A DNA stretch of 64,000 nucleotides from Geomonas silvestris (GTDB lineage Bacteria; Desulfobacterota; Desulfuromonadia; Geobacterales; Geobacteraceae), in contig NZ_BLXX01000003.1 of the NCBI RefSeq assembly GCF_014193515.1, positions 62,001-126,000 of the forward strand. Reading direction: 5' to 3'. Under the pieces are notes generated by a model, which saw nothing but the letters and a program-made list of their open reading frames with translations, was not told where the DNA came from and did not search any database. Positions 23,337 through 32,638 of the stretch are shown here, piece after piece (positions within the stretch are counted from its first letter, which is position 1; every line of letters starts with the position of its first letter). Position numbers and translations under genes: made by a program.

Positions 23337-25658
23337 GGCAAAGCGCACCAGGAGCTTCTTGTAGCCGACGGCGAACTGCACGATGACCTTCTGGCTGTCC
23401 CCCTCACCCTCGATCTTCCTGATCACCCCGGAGCCGAACTGCGGATGGCGCACTCGCATCCCCAGGCGCACTCCGTCGCCCTCGTCCTCGGGAACCTGGC
23501 GCACCTCGTTGAACTCGGGCTCCAGCTCCTCCTCGAAGATCGAGGCCAGGTTGTGGATCGGCTGGGCGTAGCTCGGCTGGCTCGCGGCCGGGGCCTCGGG
23601 ACGCCGGTACTCCTCCTCGTCGGCATGGTACCCGCCCACCGGCTCAAAGCCGCCGCGCTGGCCGTACCCCGAGCCGTAGCCGCTGCCGTAGCCCCCCCCG
23701 AGACCCGAACCGTAGCCGCTCCCCTGCGCCGGGACCCCGAAGAGGTCGCCGGTATCGAGCAGCTCGGCGGGGATGTCGCGGATGAAGCGCGCCGGCGGGT
23801 TGGCCTGCTCCTGCCCGAAGATGTGGCGCCTTTTCACGTTCAAAAGGAAGAGGCGCTCCTTGGCGCGGGTCATCCCGACGTAGCACAGGCGGCGCTCCTC
23901 CTCCATCTGCACCGGGTCCTCCAGGGCGCGCACGTGCGGGAAGAGCCGCTCCTCCATGCCGATCATGAAGACTACCGGGAACTCGAGACCCTTGGCGGAG
24001 TGCAGGGTCATCAGGGTCACCGAGGACTTCTTGGCCTCTCCCTCCTCCTCGAGGTCCGAGACCAGCGCGACCTGCTCGAGGAAGGCCGCCACCCCCTTCT
24101 CACCCTCGCCCTGCTCGAAGACCTGCATGGCGGTGACGAGCTCCTGGAGGTTGGCCAGGCGGTCCTGGGACTCCTCGGTCTTGGCCTCCTTAAGGCGCAG
24201 GAGGTAGCCGGAATCCTGCATCACCGCCGCCGCCAGCTCGGCGAGCGGCAGCGTGTCGGCGAGCCCGCGGTAGCGGCGCAGCTCGTCCACGAAGGCCTTC
24301 ACCTTGCCGCGCGCGCCGGTCGCGAGCAGCGTCCCCTCCACCGACTCCAGCATGGCGCGGTAGAAGGAGAGCCCCTTCTCGTGGGCGAGATCGGAGATGC
24401 GCTGCACCGTTGCGTTGCCGATGCCGCGCGGCGGGGTGTTGATGATCCGCTTCAGCGCCACGTCGTCGGAGGGGTTGTCGAGCACCTTCAGGTAGGCGAG
24501 GATGTCCTTAACCTCCAGGCGGGCGTAGAAGCGCACGCCGCCCACCATGTGGTAGGCGATGCCGGAGGAGACCAGGGCGTCCTCGATGACGCGGGACTGG
24601 GCGTTGGTGCGGTAGAAGACCGCGACGCCGGAAAGCGCGCCGCCGCGCGAGAGGTAGCGCTCGGTCTCGCGGCAGACCAGGCGCGCCTCCTCCCACTCGT
24701 TGGGGAGGGTGCGGTACACGATGCTCTCGCCGGCGGCGTTGTCGGTCCAGAGCTTCTTCGGTTTGCGCCCCCGGTTCTTTTCCACCACGCTCCAGGCGGC
24801 CTCCAGGATCGTCTTCGACGAGCGGTAGTTCTGCTCCAGCTTCACCACCTTGACGTTGGGGAAGTCCTTTTCGAACTCGAGGATGTTGCGGATGTCGGCC
24901 CCGCGCCAGCCGTAGATGGACTGGTCGTCGTCCCCCACCACGCAGAGGTTCTGGCGCTCCCCCGCCAAAAGCTGGATCAGCCGGTACTGCACGGCGTTGG
25001 TGTCCTGGTACTCGTCGACCAAAAGGTAGCGGTAGCGCTCGCGGTACTTCTCCAGCACCACCGGGTGCTCGGTGAAAAGCCGCACGGTGACCAGCAGGAG
25101 GTCCCCGAAATCAAGGGCGTTGCAGCGCTTGAGGCGCTCCTGGTACAGGGCGTAGACCCGGGCCAGGGTGGCCTCCCAGGGGGTGCCGGTGGAGACCTCG
25201 TCGGGGGTGAGCCCGGCGTTTTTGAACTCGTCGATGGCGCTGGAGAGGCTCTTCACCGGGTAGCGCTTCTCGTCCAGGTTGAGCGTTGCGGCGCACTCCT
25301 TCAAAAGCCGCTCGCAGTCCTTGTCGTCGTAGATGGCGAACTTGCGGTCGTACCCCAGGTGGTGGATATCCTGGCGCAGAAAACGGGCGCACGAGGAGTG
25401 GAAGGTCGAGATGAAGGGGAGCTCGCCGCTCCCCAGGACCTGCTCTACGCGCTCGCGCATCTCGCCGGCCGCCTTGTTGGTGAAGGTGACGGCCAGGATC
25501 TGCCAGGCGGGGACGCCGCGCTCGCGGATCAGGTAGGCGATGCGGTGCACGATGACGCGGGTCTTGCCGGAACCGGCGCCGGCCAGGACCAGCATCGGGC
25601 CGTCGCCGTGCAGCACCGCTTCTTTTTGGGGCGGATTGAGGTTGTGGAGCAGGTTCAT
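23319..25658 (-). CDS. UvrD/PcrA/Rep-family ATP-dependent DNA helicase
   Basis: 779 residues from the ATG at 25658 (AAGGA five bases upstream). All SF1A motifs are present: NPPQKEAV Q-motif, Walker A AGAGSGKTRV, TFTNKAAGEMRERV, VDEYQDTN, GDDDQSIYGWRGA, LEQNYRS, TLHSAKGLEFPVVF and RRLCYVGMTRAKE. A glycine/serine/tyrosine-rich linker (GSGYGSGLGGGYGSG) precedes the C-terminal VRHPQFGSGVI Tudor-like domain known from PcrA/UvrD. It unwinds 3'-5' in repair and removes replication blocks. The GY-rich linker is longer than in E. coli UvrD. It stands alone between repeats and the dctA-like gene. Confidence 0.93.
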   Translation of the reverse strand: MNLLHNLNPPQKEAVLHGDGPMLVLAGAGSGKTRVIVHRIAYLIRERGVPAWQILAVTFTNKAAGEMRERVEQVLGSGELPFISTFHSSCARFLRQDIHHLGYDRKFAIYDDKDCERLLKECAATLNLDEKRYPVKSLSSAIDEFKNAGLTPDEVSTGTPWEATLARVYALYQERLKRCNALDFGDLLLVTVRLFTEHPVVLEKYRERYRYLLVDEYQDTNAVQYRLIQLLAGERQNLCVVGDDDQSIYGWRGADIRNILEFEKDFPNVKVVKLEQNYRSSKTILEAAWSVVEKNRGRKPKKLWTDNAAGESIVYRTLPNEWEEARLVCRETERYLSRGGALSGVAVFYRTNAQSRVIEDALVSSGIAYHMVGGVRFYARLEVKDILAYLKVLDNPSDDVALKRIINTPPRGIGNATVQRISDLAHEKGLSFYRAMLESVEGTLLATGARGKVKAFVDELRRYRGLADTLPLAELAAAVMQDSGYLLRLKEAKTEESQDRLANLQELVTAMQVFEQGEGEKGVAAFLEQVALVSDLEEEGEAKKSSVTLMTLHSAKGLEFPVVFMIGMEERLFPHVRALEDPVQMEEERRLCYVGMTRAKERLFLLNVKRRHIFGQEQANPPARFIRDIPAELLDTGDLFGVPAQGSGYGSGLGGGYGSGYGSGYGQRGGFEPVGGYHADEEEYRRPEAPAASQPSYAQPIHNLASIFEEELEPEFNEVRQVPEDEGDGVRLGMRVRHPQFGSGVIRKIEGEGDSQKVIVQFAVGYKKLLVRFAGLERD

Positions 25659-25793
25659 GGGATCCTTCGGTTGGACGGGGTTGGGTGCAGGAAGTGCGGC
25701 CCCCATTTATACCACCTCGGCAGGTTCAGGTCAAAAGGAATGCCGGGAAAGGCGTACGGGGCGCACCCCTCAGCTTCCGGGACCTCCGGGGAA

Positions 25794-25834
25794 CAAAAAA
25801 AGGGGAATGCCGGTCTGGTGTCGGCATTCCCCTT
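25794..25834 (-). terminator. Intrinsic terminator of the DAACS transporter gene
   Basis: On the minus strand, a 13-bp stem (AAGGGGAATGCCG and its complement, 9-nt loop) followed by seven Ts, 37 bp past the stop codon. Confidence 0.92.
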
Positions 25835-25870
25835 ATTGCATTTCAAGAGGTCGTTATCTTCGTGTAAGCC

Positions 25871-27172
25871 TTACTCTGCCGCGGCTACCGGCAGCAGGTC
25901 ATCGTCTTCCTCGAGCTCGTCGGCCTCCTCGGCGCCGGCCTCGGCCAGGCCACCTTCCCACTTGGCTACCACGGCGGTCGCGATGGAGTTGCCGATCACG
26001 TTGGTCGCGGTGCGCCCCATGTCGAGGAACTGGTCGATCCCCATGATGAGCAAGAGCCCCGCCTCGGGGAGGTTGAACATCGGGAGCGTCGCGGCAACGA
26101 CGACCAGCGAGGCGCGGGCCACGCCGGCCATCCCCTTGCTGGTGATCATGAGGACCAGGAGGATGGTGATCTGCTTGGAGATGGAGAGTTCGATGTTGAA
26201 GGCCTGGGCCACGAAGATGATAGCGAAGGCCTGGTAGATCATGGAGCCGTCCAGGTTGAAGGAGTAGCCAAGGGGGAGCACGAAGCCGGAGATCTTGTCG
26301 GAGACGCCGAACTTCTTCAACTGCTCGAGGGTCTTAGGATAGGCAGCCTCGGAGCTCGCAGTGGAGAAGGCGAGCAGCATCGGCTCCTGGATCATCTTCA
26401 AGAGGCCGAAGATCCGGCCGCGCAGCACCACGAAGCCGCCGATGAAGAGCAAGGTCCAGAGGGCGGCGAGCGCCACGTAGAAACCGGTGATGAACTTGCC
26501 GTAGGTGAGCAGGACGCCCAGGCCCTGCACGGTGATGACCGAGGCGATGGCGGCGAAAACCCCCACCGGTGCAAACCACATCACGTAGTCGGTCACCCGC
26601 AGCATCACGTGCCCGAGCTCGTCCACGAACTTCAGGATGGTCTTGGCACCTTTGCCTTCTTTCAGGGACCCGATGGCGAAGCCGAAGAACACCGAGAACA
26701 CCAGGATCTGCAGGATCTCGTTCTGCGCCATGGCGTCGAAGAAGCTCTTCGGGAAGACATGGGTGATGAAGTCCTTCAGGTTCAACGAGGAGGTCTTCAG
26801 GTTGGTGGCGGCGCCGGCTGCCGGCAGGGTCAGGTTCATGGCGTGACCCGGCTGCAGGATATCGACGAAGAACATCCCGATGAACAGCGAAGCGAGCGAG
26901 GCGCAGATGAACCAGAGCATCGCCTTCATGCCGATGCGGCCGACGGCCTTGGAATCACCCATGCCGGCGATGCCTGCCACCAGGGTGGCGAAGACCAGCG
27001 GGCCGATGATCATCTTGATCAGCCTCAGGAAGATATCGGTGAGGATCGAGAAATAGCCGGCGATCTCCTTGGCGGCGTCGGGACTGGGCGCGTTGACATT
27101 GCAGGCATAGCCAACCCCGATACCGAGCAGCATCCCGGCCATGATACACAGTGTGAGCTTGTTCGTTTTCAT
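25871..27172 (-). CDS. Dicarboxylate/amino acid:cation symporter (DAACS family, DctA/GltP-like)
   Basis: 433 residues with about eight transmembrane helices and two re-entrant loops. The family signatures are STASSEAAYPKTL (serine-rich hairpin), GYSFNLDGSMIYQ (NMDGT region) and the C-terminal DMGRTATNVIGNS substrate-binding motif. It imports C4-dicarboxylates or glutamate/aspartate with cations across the inner membrane. The C-terminal tail is very acidic (GAEEADELEEDDD). AAGGAGAGGA precedes the ATG. A consensus sigma-54 promoter lies about 250 bp upstream, and the adjacent two-component genes encode an NtrC-type activator. Confidence 0.92.
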   Translation of the reverse strand: MKTNKLTLCIMAGMLLGIGVGYACNVNAPSPDAAKEIAGYFSILTDIFLRLIKMIIGPLVFATLVAGIAGMGDSKAVGRIGMKAMLWFICASLASLFIGMFFVDILQPGHAMNLTLPAAGAATNLKTSSLNLKDFITHVFPKSFFDAMAQNEILQILVFSVFFGFAIGSLKEGKGAKTILKFVDELGHVMLRVTDYVMWFAPVGVFAAIASVITVQGLGVLLTYGKFITGFYVALAALWTLLFIGGFVVLRGRIFGLLKMIQEPMLLAFSTASSEAAYPKTLEQLKKFGVSDKISGFVLPLGYSFNLDGSMIYQAFAIIFVAQAFNIELSISKQITILLVLMITSKGMAGVARASLVVVAATLPMFNLPEAGLLLIMGIDQFLDMGRTATNVIGNSIATAVVAKWEGGLAEAGAEEADELEEDDDLLPVAAAE

Positions 27173-27418
27173 CAGTGATCCTCTCCTTCTTCTCCGTGGG
27201 GTGACATAAAAGGGGCCGGGTGGACAGCTGCCGGCATGGTGAATTCGAGTGTGGGCAGCGCGGGTAAAAACCCTGGCTCGCTGGACGGCTGGTCGGCCGG
27301 GCCGGTTCCTGGTGGCGCCCCTGTGGAAGCGACTAGTCCCCCGCGGGGCGCCGCCGCTTCCACAGTTCTTCCGGTACTACAGCATTATGGGGAATACTGC
27401 AGATGACCCCGCACGTTC

Positions 27419-27435
27419 AGCAAGCAGGGTGCCAA
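27419..27435 (-). promoter_or_regulatory. Sigma-54 promoter of the DAACS transporter gene
   Basis: On the minus strand, TTGGCAC-CCTGC-TTGCT, an almost perfect -24/-12 element with the correct spacing. The start of transcription would be near 27408, leaving a leader of about 235 nt before the ATG at 27172. Confidence 0.8.
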
Positions 27436-27512
27436 GCGGCAAGGCTACAGCTAAGTAATTGTAAGGACAAAGAAAGGGGGCATTTGGGCCGGATCGGCAC
27501 CCCGCGAAGGGG

Positions 27513-27626
27513 TATAACCTGGAGGCGCAAATGGGGGCGGGTGGGGCGGTAAGTAGAGCAATAACGGATGGTTGGGTTGGGTTGCAGGAGGTTATAGAGG
27601 TCGGGCGGGTTATAAGAGTTCGGGCG
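27513..27626. promoter_or_regulatory. Candidate enhancer repeats upstream of the sigma-54 promoter
   Basis: The heptamer GGTTATA occurs at 27590 and 27608 inside an 18/19-bp imperfect direct repeat (GGTTATAGAGGTCGGGCG-like) and, inverted as TATAACC, at 27513. They lie about 90 to 190 bp upstream of the -12 element, the distance usual for NtrC-family activator sites. No gene is visible in the 27173-27887 gap. Confidence 0.4.
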
Positions 27627-27690
27627 AGGGCAAGGGACAGGCTAGGTGTCGACCCCACGCTCCCCCCTTTTTCAACGGTTCATCGCGGGA

Positions 27691-27834
27691 TTCCGGGAAC
27701 CACACATCCCCCCTCCCTTGACGGGAGGGGGCCGGGGGGTGGGTGAAGCTGCCAGCTGCGCCGAGGTGGCGCCTTCCCCCTCACCCTGTCCCTCCGCAAG
27801 GGGAGAGGGGACCTAATGGACGACGTTCCCGGAA
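27691..27834. repeat. GC-rich palindromic element, copy B, inside a perfect 10-bp inverted repeat
   Basis: The core 27703-27815 matches the reverse complement of 22004-22118. It is flanked by TTCCGGGAAC (27691-27700) and its exact reverse complement GTTCCCGGAA (27825-27834), so the whole block can fold as one hairpin. It ends about 50 bp downstream of the response regulator gene's 3' end. Confidence 0.75.
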
Positions 27835-27887
27835 GATTGACCTTTTTCAGAGGGGAGAGGGCGAGCCACAGACGCACCGCGGCCCCA

Positions 27888-29324
27888 TCACTCCCCGGCG
27901 TCCTCCCGGCTCCCCAGCTTCTTGAGCCTTTTGCTCAAGGCGGGCTGGGAGACGCCGATCAGGCGCGCGGCGATCGACTGGTTGCCGCCGGCACGCTGCA
28001 GGGCCTCCAGTACCAAGAGGTCGATGATCTCGTGCAGCGGGGGGAGCGGCTCGCTGGGGACGAAGACGCCGGCACCGGCGGGGCTCACCCGCTCGGGGGG
28101 GCGGAACCCCTGCTTGTCCATGGCGCGCTTGAAGCTGTCCATGGAGAGCATCCGGCTTTCGTGCAGGGTCATCGCGTCGTACACCATGGAACGGAGCTCG
28201 CGCACGTTCCCGGGGAAGGGGTAGTTCGCCAAAAGCACCGGAAGCTCCTTGGGGACCGTGGGCTTCTTCTTCCCGAGCTCGTTAGCCGCCTGCTCCAGGA
28301 AGTGCTCCAAAAGAACCGGGACGTCCGCCGGGCGCTCCCGCAAGGGGGGGATGTGCACGTGGTGCGCGCAGAGGCGGTAGTAGAGGTCCCGGCGGAACTG
28401 CCCGCCCGCCTGCTTCCCCGCCAGGTCGCGGTGGGTCGCCACCACCACGCGGGCGTTCATCCTTTTGGGGAGATCGCTCCCCAGCGGGAAGTACTCGCCC
28501 TCTTGCAACAGGCGCAGGAGTTTCACCTGTGAGGGGATCGAGAGGTCGCCGATCTCGTCGAGGAAGAGCGTCCCGTCCGCCGCGAGCTCGATCATGCCGC
28601 GCCGGGGGAGGTCCGCGCCGGTGAAGGCGCCCCGGGTGTGTCCGAACAGGGTGTCGCTGAACACGTTGTCGTCCAGGCCCGCCACGTTGATGGAGACCAT
28701 CTTCTCGCGATGCCGGCTCAGGCGGTGGATGGTGCGCGCCACCAGCTCCTTCCCGACGCCGCTCTCCCCGGTGATCAACACCGGCTGGCTGCTCTTCGAC
28801 ACCGCCTCGATATAGCGGAAGATGGAGCGCATCGCCGGGTCGACGGTCACGATATCCGCGAAGACCTCGGGGTGGTCCAGGCGGTCCGACAGAAAGCGCG
28901 ATTGGATCTCGCGGTTCTCGCGCTGCAGCTCGATCATCCGGATGGCCCGCTGCACCCCCTGCACCAGCCGCTCCTCCTCCACCGTCTTCACGAAGAAGTC
29001 GAAGCCGCCGCGCTTCATGCACTCAACCGCGGTCTCCACCTGGTTCAGCCCCGAGATGACGATCACCGGGATCTCCGGGTACTGCTCCACGATCTGGCTC
29101 AAGAGCTCCTCTCCGGAGAGGTTCGGCATGTTCAGGTCCAAAAGCACCAGCCCGATCTCGCCGCGCTCCAGGATCCCCATGACCTGCCGGCTGTCGCTGC
29201 AGCGCTGCACGTTGTTGATGCCGCCGGAGAGCCCGAGGGTCATGCTGAGGCTTCTGAGCCAGGCCTCTTCGTCGTCGACCAGCAGCACTGCAAAGGATGG
29301 GTAGAGGTTCTCGATCATGCGCAT
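27888..29324 (-). CDS. Sigma-54-dependent response regulator (NtrC/DctD family)
   Basis: 478 residues. Receiver at about 10-125 (LLVDDEEAW, Asp in LLDLNMPNLSG, Lys in FVKTVEE). AAA+ core with Walker A GESGVGKE, the sigma-54 contact loop GAFTGAD, Walker B GTLFLDEIGDL and PPLRERPADV. A C-terminal FIS-type helix-turn-helix follows (GGNQSIAARLIGVSQPALSKRLKKL). All parts needed to activate a sigma-54 promoter are intact. Its start overlaps the kinase stop (TGATG), so they are coupled. The consensus sigma-54 promoter of the adjacent transporter gene is its obvious target. Confidence 0.93.
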   Translation of the reverse strand: MRMIENLYPSFAVLLVDDEEAWLRSLSMTLGLSGGINNVQRCSDSRQVMGILERGEIGLVLLDLNMPNLSGEELLSQIVEQYPEIPVIVISGLNQVETAVECMKRGGFDFFVKTVEEERLVQGVQRAIRMIELQRENREIQSRFLSDRLDHPEVFADIVTVDPAMRSIFRYIEAVSKSSQPVLITGESGVGKELVARTIHRLSRHREKMVSINVAGLDDNVFSDTLFGHTRGAFTGADLPRRGMIELAADGTLFLDEIGDLSIPSQVKLLRLLQEGEYFPLGSDLPKRMNARVVVATHRDLAGKQAGGQFRRDLYYRLCAHHVHIPPLRERPADVPVLLEHFLEQAANELGKKKPTVPKELPVLLANYPFPGNVRELRSMVYDAMTLHESRMLSMDSFKRAMDKQGFRPPERVSPAGAGVFVPSEPLPPLHEIIDLLVLEALQRAGGNQSIAARLIGVSQPALSKRLKKLGSREDAGE

Positions 29325-31057
29325 CAGGCTCCTTGTGCCGGGAGGGCCACCACGACGGTGGTCCCCGCGCCGGGTTCCGAGCGGAATTCCAGCCGCCCCT
29401 GGTGATCTTTCACGATACCCGCCGAGACGGAGAGCCCCAGGCCGGTGCCGCCCGAGTCGCGCTTGGTGGTGAAAAAGGGATCGGTCAGGTGCGAGAGGTG
29501 CTCGCGGGGGATCCCCACCCCCTCGTCGTGCACCGTCACCACGACCTCGTCGCCGCGCGGGCCCAGCGAGGTGGCGACCTCGATCCCCTTCTCCGGGTCC
29601 GGCAGGGCCTGGCAGGCGTTGAGTATCAGGTTCACCACCACCTGCTCGATGCGCTGCGTGTTCCCCTTCACCCGCGGCAGCTCCGGCGTGCAGTCCAGGG
29701 TAAAGCGGCGCGTCGCCTTCTTGATCGAGTTCTCCACCAGGCGCACCGAGGCGGCAACGACCGCGTTCAGGTCGACCGACTCGTCCAGCGCCGAATCGTC
29801 CTTGCGGGCGAAATCCTTCAGGTCGTCCACGATCCGCTTGATGCGGCGGGCCCCTTCGTGCATCTCGTCAAACATGCGCGGCGCCTCATCGCGCAGCTGC
29901 GAGTAGCGCAGCCCCCCCACCATGAAGTCGCCCGAGTCCTGGAAGCGGTCCTCGAGGCTCTCCTGGGCCACCTGGAAGGTCTTCTTCAGGACCGGGAGGT
30001 TGAAGAGGATGAGGCCGGTCGGGTTGTTGATCTCGTGCGCCACCCCGGAGACCAGGATCCCCAAGGAGGCCATCTTGTCGGCCTGGATCAGCTGCTGCTG
30101 GCGCTTTTGCAGCTCGGCGGTGTGCTGCGCGATCCTTTTTTGCAGGGTGCGCGACCAGACCACGGTGACCACCAGGACGAGGAAGAGCGGTACGACCACG
30201 ATGGCCGCGTACTTCGCGAGCTTTTTGAAGGGGAGCGGCTGCGGGTCCAAAACGCCCAGCCATTTGTCGTAGATCTTTTGGTAGCGCCCGGTGTTCTTCA
30301 GGATGGCGAGCCCCTCGCTGAAGCGGGAGATCATCTCGGCGTTTCCCTTCTTCACCGCGTAACCGTAGTAGCCGGAGCCGAACGGCCCTCCCACCGGGAC
30401 GATGTTGGAGAGTCCCAGCTCCTTCCCCAGGTAGAGCCCGGGAAGGTTACCCACCAGCGCGTAGTCGTGTTGCCCCGAGGCGAGCAGCCTGAGCGCCGCG
30501 GCGTGCGTGTCCACCAGGATGAGCTTCGCGCCGATCTTGTGCACCAAAAGGTAGTCGTGCATGCTGCCGCCCTTTTGCACGACCACTTCCTTACCGCGCA
30601 GCTCCTCGAGGTTCGTGATGGGAGCGGCGCCGCGCCTGGCGAAAACCGAGGTGTTGACGATGTTGTGCGGCGGCGAAAAGTCGAAATCCTTGGAGCGCGC
30701 CTCGGAGTAGGTGAGCCCCTGCAGGACGTCGACGCTCCCGTCCAAAAGGCCGCTGCGGGCGTCGTTCCAGTTGCCCAAGCGGAACTCGACCTTGAACCCC
30801 ATCACCTCGGCGATGGCCTGGGAGAGTTCCACGTTGAAGCCGCTCGGCTTACCGTTTTGGTCCAGGAACTCGTAGGGGGGAAAGTTCTGGTCGCCGCCGA
30901 TGATTACTGTTTTTCTGGAGGAACCGGCAGCGCTTTCGGCAGCTTGCGCGCCAGCCGGCAGAACAGCAAGAAGCGCGACAAGGGCGACGAGGCTGCCCAG
31001 GGCGAAGCGGATGCGCGCCGTGAGGAGGCGGGGAAGATTGTCTCGGGAAGGCAGCAT
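29324..31057 (-). CDS. Sensor histidine kinase with periplasmic SBP_bac_3 (amino-acid-binding-like) sensor
   Basis: 577 residues. A signal anchor (about 18-40) and a periplasmic family-3 solute-binding domain (about 48-270: GGDQNFPPYEFLDQNGKPSGF, VDVLQGLTYSEAR, VQKGGSMHDYL) are followed by a transmembrane helix (283-305). The kinase core has GVAHEINNPTGLI, DEGVGIPREHL and GGTGLGLSVS. Classical DctB has a Cache/PAS-type sensor, so the ligand here is perhaps an amino acid. The ATG at 31057 is used; a TTG precedes it. It pairs with the NtrC-family regulator and probably controls the transporter gene. Confidence 0.9.
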   Translation of the reverse strand: MLPSRDNLPRLLTARIRFALGSLVALVALLAVLPAGAQAAESAAGSSRKTVIIGGDQNFPPYEFLDQNGKPSGFNVELSQAIAEVMGFKVEFRLGNWNDARSGLLDGSVDVLQGLTYSEARSKDFDFSPPHNIVNTSVFARRGAAPITNLEELRGKEVVVQKGGSMHDYLLVHKIGAKLILVDTHAAALRLLASGQHDYALVGNLPGLYLGKELGLSNIVPVGGPFGSGYYGYAVKKGNAEMISRFSEGLAILKNTGRYQKIYDKWLGVLDPQPLPFKKLAKYAAIVVVPLFLVLVVTVVWSRTLQKRIAQHTAELQKRQQQLIQADKMASLGILVSGVAHEINNPTGLILFNLPVLKKTFQVAQESLEDRFQDSGDFMVGGLRYSQLRDEAPRMFDEMHEGARRIKRIVDDLKDFARKDDSALDESVDLNAVVAASVRLVENSIKKATRRFTLDCTPELPRVKGNTQRIEQVVVNLILNACQALPDPEKGIEVATSLGPRGDEVVVTVHDEGVGIPREHLSHLTDPFFTTKRDSGGTGLGLSVSAGIVKDHQGRLEFRSEPGAGTTVVVALPAQGA

Positions 31058-31584
31058 CAAAATAACTCGTGTTGGTGAGATCTGTCAAAAAACGGCAATT
31101 CGGCTTTGGCAAGGATACTCCAGGAGTCTCTCAATGGTCAAGAAACCCGCTTCAGTGAGTCTTCTTTCCGGAGAAAGCTGTTGCGGCCGTATGGTTGACA
31201 GATGACGAAGGCTGTTATTAAGATTAACGAAAGCTAATATATTCGCTGTGAGTGAGGTATCTCCTCTTCAGAGATAGTCGACACGGCTATGAATAGCAAA
31301 AAAATTCACATGTGAATAATTTTGCTTTTTCCTGTAACAGCCTGCAGTGCAAAGGAAAAGCGCGCTATCCCCGTGGCGACGGGTAAACATTTTCACATCA
31401 GGGAAGACGGAAAAAACGGTCAGGGTTTCCCGTTCTGTGTGATTCCGTATGGTTAGCGAATTGGTCCGCTGGGCACGGTTTTTGGTTAGCAAGTGGTGGC
31501 CGTGGCAGGAAACCGCTGGTACGTGGTTCGCTATCTGGGAGGAAACCGTTCCGTGGTTTGCTCTGGCGAGGTGAAGAGAGACAG
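31058..31584. other. Intergenic region with a palindromic operator-like site
   Basis: 527 bp without a gene, AT-rich between 31190 and 31330, so it probably holds the divergent promoters. ATTCACATGTGAAT (31304-31317) is a perfect 14-bp palindrome in an A/T-rich setting and could be a regulator site. The right part (31445-31560) has four degenerate TGGTTNGC strings of unclear meaning. Confidence 0.4.
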
Positions 31585-32214
31585 ATGCTCGTGATAGCTG
31601 AACGGAAACATAAGTGGCAATGGTCGGCGCTCTGGTCCCGGCTGGAGAGCAAGACTGCGACCAACCACGATCTTGCCGGGCTGCTGGCGCGGGTCATGAT
31701 CCCCCTGCTCCTGCCGGCATTGGCACCGTTTTTCCTCAGCTCGGAAGGGGCCTTGAGCGAGTGGGCGACCCAGACCGCGCTCTTCTGGATTGCCCCTCTT
31801 GCCAGCCTGGCCTGCTGTCTGGTCGCCTGTCGGGTCAAGCCGCTCAGCAGGCATCTCGCCGGGAAGCTCGGCACCGTGGTCGTCTCGGTGCTGGTCGGGG
31901 TGCTGCTCGGTTACGCCTCGGTTGGCTACTTCGACCTCGCCAATGCGCTCACCGGCAGTTACCGTCCGGTCTACGTATCGGGGCCGGTGATCGCGAAGAC
32001 AGACGCTACAAGTTCTCTCACCCCGCGGCACTACCTCCACGTCGTGTACGAGGGGCGCGAGGTCAACCTGCACGTCCCGGCCAAGGTTTACCACTCCTTC
32101 AGCCTGGGGCAACGCTACGGTCAGACCATGTACCCGGGCGGCTTCGGCTATTTCTACCGCTGGAATTTCGGAGCGCGCTCGCCCGAGGCCGCACCGGCCG
32201 CTGTCGCCGGGTAA
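31585..32214 (+). CDS. Hypothetical membrane protein
   Basis: 209 residues from the ATG at 31585 (GAAGAGAG upstream). Three hydrophobic segments are seen (about 38-55, 68-85, 97-120). A C-terminal part of about 85 residues follows and looks soluble and beta-rich (YRPVYVSGPV...HYLHVVYEGREVNLHVPAKVYHSF). I do not recognise a family. It is transcribed toward the octaheme reductase gene but separated from it by more than 400 bp. Confidence 0.65.
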   Translation: MLVIAERKHKWQWSALWSRLESKTATNHDLAGLLARVMIPLLLPALAPFFLSSEGALSEWATQTALFWIAPLASLACCLVACRVKPLSRHLAGKLGTVVVSVLVGVLLGYASVGYFDLANALTGSYRPVYVSGPVIAKTDATSSLTPRHYLHVVYEGREVNLHVPAKVYHSFSLGQRYGQTMYPGGFGYFYRWNFGARSPEAAPAAVAG

Positions 32215-32638
32215 ACCGGCTTCCCTCTCCCCCGCCGCTTTCAGGTGCCCCTCAAGGCAACTCTCCCGCATCCCTGCCACGCGCAGATTGAAAACTGCAC
32301 GCCGCCCCCACCGCACCTCATTCACCCTCACAGGAAATTCAGCACTCCGGTTAGCGTACGTCAAGCACTCTCTCAGATTAATCGCACATTGCCAACCTTT
32401 CGCCTCACTCTACACTGTGTCGGATGGCACGCGTTCTTCACCTAACGACGCCGCGATTCTGATCCAGAGTTTGCTCGGCCTGCTTACCTGGTTTTGACTT
32501 TGGTCATTTTTTTCTTCCTTTGATACGACTACAATAGCTCTGTTTTGTTCCGTGAGCCGTTTTTTATTATTGGATTCGAGGTTCGGGAAACGGCGCAGCC
32601 CTTCCTGGACGACTACCCATGCAATTGAGGAGGAAACG
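32215..32638. other. Leader/promoter region of the octaheme reductase gene
   Basis: 424 bp without a credible gene. The stretch 32490-32560 is AT-rich and includes TTGACT and TACAAT strings, but their spacing does not fit a sigma-70 promoter. No clear FNR or NtrC-type site was found. A strong GAGGAGG ribosome binding site precedes the ATG at 32639. Confidence 0.4.

Noticed and set aside
27377-27658. 93-codon minus-strand frame upstream of the transporter
   Set aside because: It overlaps the sigma-54 promoter and the enhancer-like repeats, and its composition is that of random GC-rich sequence.
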